In this document: positions 1 through 7,081 of the stretch, piece by piece
Position numbering within the stretch: the stretch's first letter is position 1
Layout: every line of letters starts with the position of its first letter
DNA from: Cellulomonas sp.
GTDB lineage: Bacteria; Actinomycetota; Actinomycetes; Actinomycetales; Cellulomonadaceae
Direction of reading: 5' to 3'
DNA: 45,542 bases
NCBI GenBank assembly: GCA_012927595.1
Contig: JABBOW010000108.1
Location: 1 to 45,542, forward strand
The notes under the pieces: generated by a model
What the model was told of the DNA's origin: nothing
What the model saw: the letters and a program-made list of their open reading frames with translations, nothing else
Databases searched by the model: none
Program-made: the position numbers and the translations under genes

Positions 1-1
1 C

Positions 2-55
2 ATCGCCCTGGACGGTGACTCCTACCGCACCCGCGCACACCGCAAGACCAAGTAG
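2..55 (+). CDS. istB: IstB-like transposition helper ATPase, C-terminal end only
   Basis: Frame 2 reads [17 protein letters not shown] and then a TAG stop. A hydrophobic strand followed by GDSYR and a short basic tail is how IS21 IstB proteins end. IstB is the AAA+ helper that works with the IstA transposase. Only 17 residues are in the window, so the call rests on this short match plus the IS21-like repeats just downstream. Confidence 0.55.
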   Translation: MALDGDSYRTRAHRKTK

Positions 56-62
56 TCAAGAC

Positions 63-107
63 CACCAGGGGGGTCAAGATTCAAACAGCACCAGGGGGTC
101 AATATTC
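63..107 (+). repeat. Two terminal repeats of the IS21-like element
   Basis: CACCAGGGGGGTCAAGATTC (63-82) and CACCAGGGGGTCAATATTC (89-107) are near-identical direct repeats between the istB stop and the element end. IS21-family ends carry such repeated transposase-binding sites. Confidence 0.7.
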
Positions 108-123
108 GCCCGGCGTTGACACA

Positions 124-546
124 CCGGCCGATCGCCTGCGCCAGGACGAGGCCCGGGGCAACCGCATCGGCGAAATCGACCAGACGGATGCCCCGACGGC
201 GGCACCCGATCAGCGCCCCGACGGCACCGACCGTGACCGCGCCCCAGATGCCCAGGCCTCCGTCCCAGATGTACAGGGCTCGGATGGGTTGCTTCCCGGC
301 GGCGAAGTAGAGCTCGGGGTCGGTTACCACGTGGTAGAGGCGGCCTCCCACGATGCCGAACGGCACCGCCCACATCACGACGTCAATCACATCGTCGGCG
401 TCCCCGCCGCGGGCAACCCAGCGCCGCTGCGTCCACCACGTGGCGACGACGATCCCGGCAAGAATGCACAGCGCGTACGCCCGGATGGGGACCGGCCCCA
501 GGTTCCAGACTCCCTGGGACGGGCTGGGCAGGTACGTGTGGATCAT
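124..546 (-). pseudogene. lgt: Prolipoprotein diacylglyceryl transferase, truncated by the IS
   Basis: The N-terminal half of Lgt, the membrane enzyme that transfers diacylglycerol to the lipobox cysteine of prolipoproteins. The start (MIHTYLPSP) is preceded by GAGGG and the sequence [15 protein letters not shown] is a typical Lgt N-terminus. Membrane segments near residues 20-38, 58-75 and 97-115 and the GGRLYHV and [10 protein letters not shown] stretches fit the family. The frame breaks at the Lgt signature (AIGR, normally followed by WGN and a C-terminal half) and runs into the insertion sequence, stopping at position 22 with unrelated residues. Intact Lgt is about 270-300 residues; about 140 remain. 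The product should be inactive. The window encodes at least three lipoproteins, so another lgt copy is expected elsewhere. Confidence 0.85.
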
Positions 547-641
547 CGTCCCTCGTTGATTCGGTCGTCGGCGTGGCGATCTTGTCTATATCTGGCACCG
601 ACATGGTCGCACACCGACGGTATGGGCGGTAAGGTCGGCCC

Positions 642-1223
642 ATGGAAGCAGGCGGGCCAGATCCGGCGACGGCACCCGAGGACCTGTCGGAGGCACGTGT
701 CCTCACCGAGGTCGTCACCCGACTGCGTCGCGCGCTACGGGCCAGCATCCGCACCGACTACCCCTGGGAGGCCCTCCCGATGGCGCGGGTCGAGGTGCTG
801 CTGGCCGTGCACGAGCATCAGCCCGTCCGGGTCGGTGAGCTCGCGAGCTCGCTCCGACTCGCACCCAACACGATCAGCGGACTGGTCCAGGCTCTCGTCG
901 AGACCGGACTCGTGACACGGGCGCCTGACCCCTCCGATCGGCGGGTCGCGGTCGTCGAGCTCACCGGCGCCGGCCGTACCCAGCTCACCGACTGGGAGCG
1001 AGCCCATCAGCAGCGCATCGGTGACGCCCTCGGACAGCTCCCACCGACCGACCAGGCGAGAATCCGGGCAGCCTTGCCCGCACTCGGCCGTCTCGTCGAC
1101 CGCCTGGCGACCCCGGCTCCCGACGTGGGCACGTCGCCCCCGGCCCAAGCTCCGGGCACGACGCGAGTCCGACTCGACCGATCCGAGAGCAGCCATCTCG
1201 GGCCTGTGCGAGCGATGACCTGA
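642..1223 (+). CDS. MarR-family transcriptional regulator
   Basis: A 193-residue protein with a winged helix-turn-helix of the MarR type. Residues ~45-110 contain PVRVGELASSLRLAPNTISG (recognition helix) and LVTRAPDPSDRRVAVVELT, the DxRD/DRR wing that is the MarR hallmark. The C-terminal ~40 residues are Pro/Ser-rich and probably disordered. It is divergent from the broken lgt and convergent with the YeiH-like gene. A TAAGGT hexamer six bases before ATG could be a -10 of a leaderless or short-leader transcript, and AAGG in the same place could act as a weak ribosome site. The ligand and target genes cannot be told from sequence. Confidence 0.85.
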   Translation: MEAGGPDPATAPEDLSEARVLTEVVTRLRRALRASIRTDYPWEALPMARVEVLLAVHEHQPVRVGELASSLRLAPNTISGLVQALVETGLVTRAPDPSDRRVAVVELTGAGRTQLTDWERAHQQRIGDALGQLPPTDQARIRAALPALGRLVDRLATPAPDVGTSPPAQAPGTTRVRLDRSESSHLGPVRAMT

Positions 1224-1267
1224 GCGCCTCGTGCGACGAACCGGTTTCGGCACTGCGGTCGAGTCGT

Positions 1268-2467
1268 TCAGAGCGTCCCGGTCAGACGCTGGAGCCCGAG
1301 GCTGGTGAGGGAGACGACCACCCAGAGCGACGCACCGAGGACCAGTGGGCGGTGCCCGGCCCGGCGCAGCCCGGCAAGGTCGGTCGAGAGCCCGATGGCT
1401 GACAACGCCACCGTGATGAGGAAGACGGACACCTGACTCAGGGCAGGGTGCAGGTGGCTCGGGATCAGGCCGACCGTGTTCGCGGCGGCGACACCAAGGA
1501 ACCCGATCAGGAACCGGGGTACGAGCTTTGCGACCCGGACCCGCGGACGGCTGACAGCGTCAGCCCGTACGACCTCGATACCGCTGCCGTCATTCGGGCC
1601 GGGGCGACCGGCCGAAGCGCCGCGGCGCTCGCGTCGGGCTGTGACTGCGGCCAGCCCGAGGCTGATCGGGATGATCAGCAAGGTTCGCGTGAGCTTCACG
1701 ACGATCGCGTAGGTGGTGGCCTCGTGACCGTACGTGGTCGCGGTGGCGACGACGGATGACATGTCGTTGACCGCCGTTCCCGCGAACAGTCCGAAGGAGT
1801 GCTGACTCATCCCGAGAACATGACCGATGATCGGGAACGCCAGCACGGCCGACACGTTGAACAGGAACACTGTCGAGATCGCATAGGCGACGTCGACCCC
1901 GACGGCCCCGATAACTGGCGTGACGGCGGCGATCGCCGACGCTCCGCAGATTCCGGTCCCGACCCCGATGAGGGTGCGGAGGTTGCCGGTGACGCCGAGC
2001 CACCGCCCGATCCAGTACGCGGCGACCAGGGCGGCGGTCAGCGTGCCGAGCATCACGGGCAGCGACCCGAGACCGACGTGCACGATCTGCATCAGGGACA
2101 GCTGCGACCCGAGCACGACGACCGAGGCCTGAAGAACTGTGCGGCTGGCGACGGCGATCCCCGGGCGTAGCCGGACGCCGGGTCTGATCAACGTGGTGAG
2201 CGCGACCCCGATGACGATCCCGGTCACCGGTCCGCCGACGATCGGGAAGGTCCGGCCGACCACTGTCGCCACCACAGCGACCGCCACGGCGAGCGCCAGC
2301 CCGGGCAGCGTCCGCGCCCATCGGCCGTCGGGAGAGGGGTGCCGGCCGGGCCTGACCTCGGGCCCCTCGACGGACGGGATGTCCTCGACATCTGGGCTGC
2401 TGCTCACTGAGTCGACTCTGCTCCTCGCGGGCCCGCACCGGTAGCCACCACATGCGGTTAGGGCCAT
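1268..2467 (-). CDS. YeiH/YadS-type (UPF0324) putative sulfate exporter family membrane protein
   Basis: A 399-residue polytopic membrane protein with about ten hydrophobic segments. Family marks are GVGTGICGASAIAAVTPVIG (near residue 170), an ICGxSA-type motif typical of UPF0324/YeiH, and FGLFAGTAVNDMSSVVAT with a conserved polar helix. The family is annotated as putative sulfate exporter on thin evidence, so the substrate is not known. The first ~50 residues (up to the first membrane helix) are Pro/Ser-rich and unlike the family, so the true start may lie downstream. A TATAGC sequence eight bases before the chosen ATG could be a promoter element. It is convergent with the MarR gene. Confidence 0.8.
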   Translation of the reverse strand: MALTACGGYRCGPARSRVDSVSSSPDVEDIPSVEGPEVRPGRHPSPDGRWARTLPGLALAVAVAVVATVVGRTFPIVGGPVTGIVIGVALTTLIRPGVRLRPGIAVASRTVLQASVVVLGSQLSLMQIVHVGLGSLPVMLGTLTAALVAAYWIGRWLGVTGNLRTLIGVGTGICGASAIAAVTPVIGAVGVDVAYAISTVFLFNVSAVLAFPIIGHVLGMSQHSFGLFAGTAVNDMSSVVATATTYGHEATTYAIVVKLTRTLLIIPISLGLAAVTARRERRGASAGRPGPNDGSGIEVVRADAVSRPRVRVAKLVPRFLIGFLGVAAANTVGLIPSHLHPALSQVSVFLITVALSAIGLSTDLAGLRRAGHRPLVLGASLWVVVSLTSLGLQRLTGTL

Positions 2468-2583
2468 AGCGATCGGCTATACCAGGGCAGCGGCGTCAGC
2501 TGCCATGGATCAGCGAAGGCCAGCGCTATCACAGCGGCCGTCCTCGATGCCCAGTGCGGACCGGCGCTCCACAAGCGACCGAC

Positions 2584-2612
2584 TTGTCGTCGATGTGTTA
2601 CCGATATATCGT
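2584..2612 (+). promoter_or_regulatory. Probable padR promoter with overlapping palindromic operator
   Basis: TTGTCG (2584-2589) and TATCGT (2607-2612) are spaced by 17 bases like -35 and -10 elements. The perfect palindrome CGATATATCG (2602-2611) overlaps the -10. PadR regulators commonly bind AT-rich dyads in their own promoters, so autoregulation is inferred. Confidence 0.5.
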
Positions 2613-2655
2613 TATTACATCGACGCGATCGACGCGTCCCACAGATGGAGTCATC

Positions 2656-3396
2656 ATGCACACCCACGACACTCACCCTGGCCGGTTCACCGGCCGCCAG
2701 ATGCCGCACGACCCGCGCGCCGGGTGGCAGCTGGCCGGCGATGGTCCCCGCGATCACAGCGGCAGGCACGACGGACCGGGCTCTTCCCCTGCCGACAGCG
2801 ACGGCGACGGCCGCGGACCCAGGCGGCACGGCCACGGAGAACGGCTCGGCGGCTTCGGGCCGATGGGGTTCGGACCGACCGGCTTCGGGCCCGGCGCGTT
2901 CGGCCCAGGTGGCCCGCGCCGTCGGGGTCGCCGGCCTGGCCGCGGCGGGCGCGGCGACGTCCGCGCGGCGATCCTGCTGCTGCTGGTCGAGGGGCCGATG
3001 CACGGCTACCAGCTGATCCAGCAGATCTCCGAACGCAGCGGCGGGGCCTGGACGCCGAGCCCCGGCTCGGTCTACCCCGCGCTGTCCCAGCTCGAGGACG
3101 AGGGCCTGGTGCACCTCGAGCGCGTCGAGGGTCGCAACACTGCGAGCCTCACTGACGTCGGCACCACCTACGTCCAGGAGCACCAGAGCGACCTCGGCAC
3201 CCCCTGGGACGACGCGAACGACTCAGTCAGCTCCGAGGTGCGCGACCTGCGCGACGAGGTCGGCGCCCTCATGACAGCGGCCCAGCAAGTCAGCCACGTC
3301 GGCGCAGCCGCGCAGGTCGCCGAGGCCTCACGACTGCTCATCCAGGTCCGCAAGGCCCTCTATCGCATCCTGGCGGACGACGAGTCCCAGCCCTGA
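2656..3396 (+). CDS. PadR-family transcriptional regulator with a Gly/His-rich N-terminal region
   Basis: A 246-residue protein. The first ~95 residues are low complexity (His, Gly, Pro, Phe: repeated GFGP units such as GFGPTGFGPGAFGPG) and end in a basic RRRGRRPGRGGRG patch. A classic PadR winged helix follows: DVRAAILLLLVEGPMHGYQL, then GSVYPALSQLEDEGLVHLE. The C-terminal ~80 residues are helical and probably form the dimerization domain. The ATG at 2656 is chosen because GATGGAG lies just upstream; the frame is open further 5' but that part would lie inside the promoter. The palindrome at 2602-2611 is its likely operator. No transporter gene follows directly, so its targets may lie elsewhere. 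Confidence 0.88.
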   Translation: MHTHDTHPGRFTGRQMPHDPRAGWQLAGDGPRDHSGRHDGPGSSPADSDGDGRGPRRHGHGERLGGFGPMGFGPTGFGPGAFGPGGPRRRGRRPGRGGRGDVRAAILLLLVEGPMHGYQLIQQISERSGGAWTPSPGSVYPALSQLEDEGLVHLERVEGRNTASLTDVGTTYVQEHQSDLGTPWDDANDSVSSEVRDLRDEVGALMTAAQQVSHVGAAAQVAEASRLLIQVRKALYRILADDESQP

Positions 3397-3508
3397 CGCA
3401 CGAGCCCACAGCGAATGCGTCCAGGACGGCTCGACGATCACGGCATGGACGCCCCGACGTCATCGCCAGCACAGGCCGACCTCAGCCGGGCCGGGCCGGC
3501 GTCGCTGC

Positions 3509-3514
3509 TAGGTT
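3509..3514 (+). promoter_or_regulatory. TAGGTT -10 element of a likely leaderless gene
   Basis: TAGGTT ends seven bases before the GTG start at 3522 and there is no Shine-Dalgarno sequence. This matches the TAnnnT-N7-start pattern at 7069, 15645 and 21906. Confidence 0.45.
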
Positions 3515-3521
3515 CTGCGCC

Positions 3522-4343
3522 GTGCGCATCGACTCCCTGGGTTTTCGGACCGATCTCATGCTGCTGTCCCTGCATGGGAGCGAGGTCGAGGATCGGGGCG
3601 ACCATCTGGTCGTACGGAGCCCGAGCAACCCGGGGTTCTGGTGGGGGAACTTCCTGCTTCTTCGTGAACCACCAGCCCCTGGCGCCTGCGGACGCTGGGA
3701 GCGGGCGTTCGCGAGCGAGTTTCCTGCGGCGGGCTACAGCGCGTTCGGTGTCGACGGCACCTGCGGCAACGTGGCCGGCTACCAGGAGTTCACCGCAGCC
3801 GGGTACGAGGTCGAGGCCAGCGCGGTGATGACCGCCACCGCCGTCCACGAACCGGCCCACCCCAACCGCGAGGCCACCTATCGAGCGCTCGACCTCACCG
3901 ATGCCGGTGACAGGGAGTCTGCGATCGCTCTCCGGCTGGCCAACTCCCCGCACCGGGAGCCCACGGGCCACCGTCAGTTCCTCGGCCGCTCGATGGACTC
4001 GATGGCCGCACTGCAGGAGGCGGGCACGGGCGCGTGGTTCGGTGCGTTCCTGGCCGAACGGATGGTGTCCGGGATGGGTCTGTTCTCCGATGGCTCCGGA
4101 CTCGCCCGATTCCAGAGCGTCGACACCCATCCCGATTTTCGCGGTCGCGGCTTGGCGGAGACACTCGTCCACCATGTCAGCACCTACGGCTTCACGACGC
4201 TCGCCGCGACGACGCTCGTGATGGTCGCCGACCCCGACTACCACGCGATCAGGATCTATCGCTCGCTCGGCTTCGTGAGCACCGAGCTGCAGGTCCAGCT
4301 TGAACGGGAGCCGTTGGCTGGCGCCCCGGCCTCGATCCGGTGA
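3522..4343 (+). CDS. GNAT-family N-acetyltransferase
   Basis: A 273-residue protein whose C-terminal half is a GCN5-related acetyltransferase fold. The acetyl-CoA binding motif A is FQSVDTHPDFRGRGLAETLV (about residues 190-210, RGRGLA loop), and DYHAIRIYRSLGF near residue 245 is motif B. The N-terminal half (PGFWWGNFLLL, then FGVDG) looks like a second, degenerate GNAT-like domain, as in tandem GNAT proteins. The acyl acceptor is unknown. GTG is the first plausible start and lies seven bases after a TAGGTT hexamer, so the mRNA is probably leaderless. It stands alone between padR and a pseudogene. Confidence 0.82.
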   Translation: MRIDSLGFRTDLMLLSLHGSEVEDRGDHLVVRSPSNPGFWWGNFLLLREPPAPGACGRWERAFASEFPAAGYSAFGVDGTCGNVAGYQEFTAAGYEVEASAVMTATAVHEPAHPNREATYRALDLTDAGDRESAIALRLANSPHREPTGHRQFLGRSMDSMAALQEAGTGAWFGAFLAERMVSGMGLFSDGSGLARFQSVDTHPDFRGRGLAETLVHHVSTYGFTTLAATTLVMVADPDYHAIRIYRSLGFVSTELQVQLEREPLAGAPASIR

Positions 4344-4447
4344 AGGTCGATTCACGACCCGCTCGGCCGGAACGGCTCACCACCTACGCCGAGTCCGGTG
4401 GGCGAGTCCTCCGGTTGTCATCCCGCATCACGAAGGAATGAATCCGG

Positions 4448-4801
4448 ATGACTGACAACGCCGCCAGCAACACCGCCGCCGAGCGGTAGCTCCGTGACCC
4501 CCGCTGAACTCGCAGGGCAGCGCAGCTGTCGCCGAGCACCTGCGTGAGTGGTTCGACGGATACGACGGCGACATCGGCTATGACGTCCACCGGTTGCACG
4601 TCACTGCCGAGAACGACCTGGGATCCTGATCAGTCCTCTACAACGTCGGCGGCACCCTCAAGACCCGAGACGTCATCGACATGTGGGTTCGCGCCACCCT
4701 GTGCTGCCGCCGTATCGACGGGACGTGGCGCATCGTCCACGCGGCGAGGTCAGCCTGCGGCCTTGTCAGTCCTACGCGCTGGCGCTCTCCCGTACGGGCT
4801 G
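4448..4801 (+). pseudogene. SnoaL-like (NTF2-fold) protein gene, degenerate
   Basis: ATG at 4448 follows GAAGGA and opens MTDNAASNTAAER, but a TAG stop occurs at 4487. Coding resemblance resumes in another frame near 4518 with AAVAEHLREWFDGYDGDIGY, then VHRLHVTAEND, an in-frame TGA at 4627-4629, then DVIDMWVRATLCCRRIDGTW. These are the segments of a SnoaL-like/ketosteroid-isomerase-type protein. Compared with a ~140-residue member, the part that should hold the first half of the fold is deleted, and the C-terminus after WRIVHA does not match. Two stops, a frame change and a deletion mark it as dead. It fills the 470-base gap between the GNAT and Nramp-like genes. Confidence 0.75.
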
Positions 4802-4814
4802 AGATGGTGACCTG

Positions 4815-6083
4815 ATGCCGAGGGCTGCGTCTCACCATCCGCGTCGGGCGCGCTTGTGGGGCGCTGGGTACTTCCGTCGACTCGGCCCGGGACTGGTGAC
4901 CGGTGCGGCTGACGATGACCCGTCGGGGATCGGCACGTACTCGCAGGTCGGTGCGTCCCAGGGCTACCGGATGTTGTGGACTGCGCCGGTCCTGCTCCCG
5001 TTCGCGTTCGCCGTGCAGGAAGCGTGCGCTCGCCTGGCCCTCGCGACGGGGTCCGGACTTGCTGCGTTGATCCGACAGCGCCTTCCTCGGCCCGTGCTGT
5101 ATGTCGCGGTGGCGGCCGTCGGGGTGGCGAACTCGTTTAACATCGCCGCCGACCTCGCATCGATGGCCGCCGCACTCCGGCTGTTGGTACCCCTGCCACA
5201 AGTGGTCGGCCTGATCGCGTTCGCAGTGGGCATCACCGTCGTGGAAGTCGTGGTTCCCTACCATCGCTATGCCCGGGTCCTGCGCTGGTTGTGCTTGTCT
5301 CTGCTGGCCTACGTCGGCGTCCTCGCGGTCGCTCACGTGTCCTGGGCCGAGGTGGCCCGATCCACGTTCATCCCGTCCAACAGTCTCGGGAAGGCCGGGT
5401 TCGCTGCCCTCATTGCGCTGGCTGGGACGACGATCTCGCCTTACCTCTTCTTCTGGCAGGCAGCCGAAGAGACCGAGGACGAGGCCGGGCACGCACCCGA
5501 CGTCTCGCCGGACCACGTCCGAGCGATGCGCGGTGACGTGGCCGCGGGGATGGCCTCGGCCGTGTTCATCATGTTTGCCATCATGGCCACCTCCGCCGCG
5601 ACACTGCACGCGCACGGGATCACCGATGTCGCCACGGCGGAGCAGGCGGCGTCCGCGTTGGAACCGCTCGCGGGGCGGTTCGCCGGGCTGCTGTTCCTGC
5701 TCGGCATCGTGGGAACCGGCCTGCTCGCGGTGCCGGTGCTGGCTGGCTCGACCGCGTACGCGGTCAGCGATGCACTCCAGTGGGACGAGAGCCTCGAACG
5801 CCGCCCCGGCCAGGCCCGCGCCTTCTACGCCGTCATCGTCGGGTCGATGGTCATTGCGCTGGTCATCGACGGGATCGGGATCAACCCGATGTCGTTCCTC
5901 TTCCTGGCCGCCGTCCTCAACGGACTGATCGCACCCGTCCTCATCGTCATCGTGTGGTGGCTAGCCCGCGACAAGTCACTCATGGGCGACCTGTCCAGTC
6001 GTCGATGGTCTCAGGGCATCCTGCTAGCAACCGCCGCCGCAATGACTGCCCTGCCAGTGCTATGGCTGGTCAGCCGGAGCTGA
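4815..6083 (+). CDS. Nramp-family-like divalent metal transporter with altered metal-binding motifs
   Basis: A 422-residue membrane protein with 11-12 hydrophobic segments and the overall Nramp layout. Helix 1 carries GLVTGAADDDPSGIGTYSQ (D35-P36-S37-G38) where classical Nramp proteins have DPGN. Helix 6 carries AGTTISPYLFFWQ (residues 203-215) where they have a MPH motif, so the metal-binding Met and His are Ser and Tyr here. The acidic stretch AAEETEDEAGH follows helix 6. The fold and the first Asp are kept but the coordination sphere is not that of an Mn/Fe transporter. Members of this divergent clade are usually annotated only as divalent cation transporters. It is convergent with the AraC gene. 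Confidence 0.8.
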   Translation: MPRAASHHPRRARLWGAGYFRRLGPGLVTGAADDDPSGIGTYSQVGASQGYRMLWTAPVLLPFAFAVQEACARLALATGSGLAALIRQRLPRPVLYVAVAAVGVANSFNIAADLASMAAALRLLVPLPQVVGLIAFAVGITVVEVVVPYHRYARVLRWLCLSLLAYVGVLAVAHVSWAEVARSTFIPSNSLGKAGFAALIALAGTTISPYLFFWQAAEETEDEAGHAPDVSPDHVRAMRGDVAAGMASAVFIMFAIMATSAATLHAHGITDVATAEQAASALEPLAGRFAGLLFLLGIVGTGLLAVPVLAGSTAYAVSDALQWDESLERRPGQARAFYAVIVGSMVIALVIDGIGINPMSFLFLAAVLNGLIAPVLIVIVWWLARDKSLMGDLSSRRWSQGILLATAAAMTALPVLWLVSRS

Positions 6084-6112
6084 CCTGCTGGGGCCGGCAG
6101 GGACGCGTCAGC
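6077..6112. terminator. Imperfect hairpin between convergent genes
   Basis: AGCTGAC (6077-6083) pairs with GTCAGCT (6106-6112) around an inner CCTGC/GCAGG stem, at the junction of the convergent Nramp-like and AraC genes. There is no U-tract, as is common in high-GC actinomycetes. It could serve both directions. Confidence 0.45.
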
Positions 6113-6118
6113 TGCTGC

Positions 6119-7012
6119 TCAACCTGCGTCTCGCGACCGGAACTCGCTCGGGCTCATCGCGTGGATCCGTCTGAACTGGCGGGAGAAGTACAAGGGATCT
6201 GGATAGCCGACCTGCAGGGCGATGGAGGAGATCGTCCGGTGGGTCGTGTCGAGCAGCTCGCGCGCGAGACCCATCCGCTGCCGGGTCTGGTACTCGAGGA
6301 CGCCGTACCCGGTCGCCTGGCGGAACAGTGCTGCGTAGTGGGACTCGCTCAGTCCGGCCATGCCCGCGAGCTCACTGACGGAGACGCGAGTCGAGGTCGC
6401 AGCACGCAGATGCTCGATCGTCGCTTCGATCGGGTCGGCGGCGTCGCGGCCCACAGCACGTCGATCGGCCGCAAGGAGGGCGAGAGCATGCCACGCCGCG
6501 CCCGACGCCGCGAGGAGGGTCGACATCGTCTCGTCGCGTTCCATCCGGCGGATGATCGTGTCGATCAAGGCGATGATGCGGGGTGGGTCGCCGAGCCCGA
6601 TGACTGGCTGGTCCGCGGTCGTGCCGACCGTCGCGAAGAGCTCGGCGACCCCTGCCCCAGCGACATGCATCCACCAGATCGTCCATGGCTCGTCTGCATC
6701 GGCCTCGTACCGGTGAGCGACGCCGGCCGGGATGACGAGTGCCTGACCAGCGGCGATCCGGTGCGAGCCGGACGGCAGATGACAGACGCCACGACCGGCG
6801 GCGCACACGATCACGATGTTCTGCCGGGCCCCGTGCGGGCGCACCCGGCCGTGCGAGGAGGCGCGCGGGAAGAACCCGACGTCCGTCACGAGGATCTGTG
6901 ACGTCGTGGGGGCCCGCAGAGCAAGCGCGATGACGGGGCGGGGCAGCACGCGCATCCGTTGACCAGGGAATCCGTCGGGCAGCCAGGCCAGGGTGGGAGG
7001 GTCTGTCGTCAT
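6119..7012 (-). CDS. AraC-family transcriptional regulator
   Basis: About 297 residues. An N-terminal cupin sensor (residues ~40-150) includes RQNIVIVCAAGRGVCHLPSG and IPAGVAHRYEADADEPWTIW, the sugar-pocket layout of AraC/RhaS-type activators. The C-terminal double helix-turn-helix (residues ~200-295) includes VSVSELAGMAGLSESHYAAL and ISSIALQVGYPDPLYFSRQF, the AraC signature. It is divergent from the DUF5107/TPR gene and the arabinose-type importer, so it probably activates them in response to a pentose. The start is uncertain: ATG at 7012, 7024 or 7045 are in frame. Only the last has upstream pairing (GGGGGT), but it would leave just 36 bases between the divergent starts. Confidence 0.88.
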   Translation of the reverse strand: MTTDPPTLAWLPDGFPGQRMRVLPRPVIALALRAPTTSQILVTDVGFFPRASSHGRVRPHGARQNIVIVCAAGRGVCHLPSGSHRIAAGQALVIPAGVAHRYEADADEPWTIWWMHVAGAGVAELFATVGTTADQPVIGLGDPPRIIALIDTIIRRMERDETMSTLLAASGAAWHALALLAADRRAVGRDAADPIEATIEHLRAATSTRVSVSELAGMAGLSESHYAALFRQATGYGVLEYQTRQRMGLARELLDTTHRTISSIALQVGYPDPLYFSRQFRRIHAMSPSEFRSRDAG

Positions 7013-7068
7013 CGAATCGTCCATGTGTCTCGGGGAAATGGACATTCTCCACCCCCGGTCCCGCACCT

Positions 7069-7074
7069 TAGCGT
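7069..7074 (+). promoter_or_regulatory. TAGCGT -10 element of the DUF5107 gene
   Basis: TAGCGT ends seven bases before the ATG at 7082 and no ribosome-binding sequence is present, so the transcript is probably leaderless. The promoter must overlap the start of the divergent araC-type gene. Confidence 0.45.
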
Positions 7075-7081
7075 CACTCAC

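Larger units (their letters stand above)
1..123 (+). mobile_element. Right end of an IS21-family insertion sequence
   Basis: The left edge of the window holds the last codons of an IstB-like reading frame, then two imperfect copies of a ~20-base repeat, then a terminus that reads TGTGTCAAC inward on the minus strand. Multiple internal terminal repeats and TGT ends are typical of IS21-family elements. At 121-124 the sequence switches to an lgt coding frame on the minus strand, so the element sits inside lgt. The rest of the element, including istA, lies outside the window. The exact boundary is uncertain by a few bases because no target duplication can be seen from one side. Confidence 0.7.

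Noticed and set aside
4627-4629. In-frame TGA read as selenocysteine in the SnoaL-like gene
   Set aside because: The gene also has a TAG stop and an internal deletion. No SECIS-like hairpin was seen, and the family has no Cys/Sec there.
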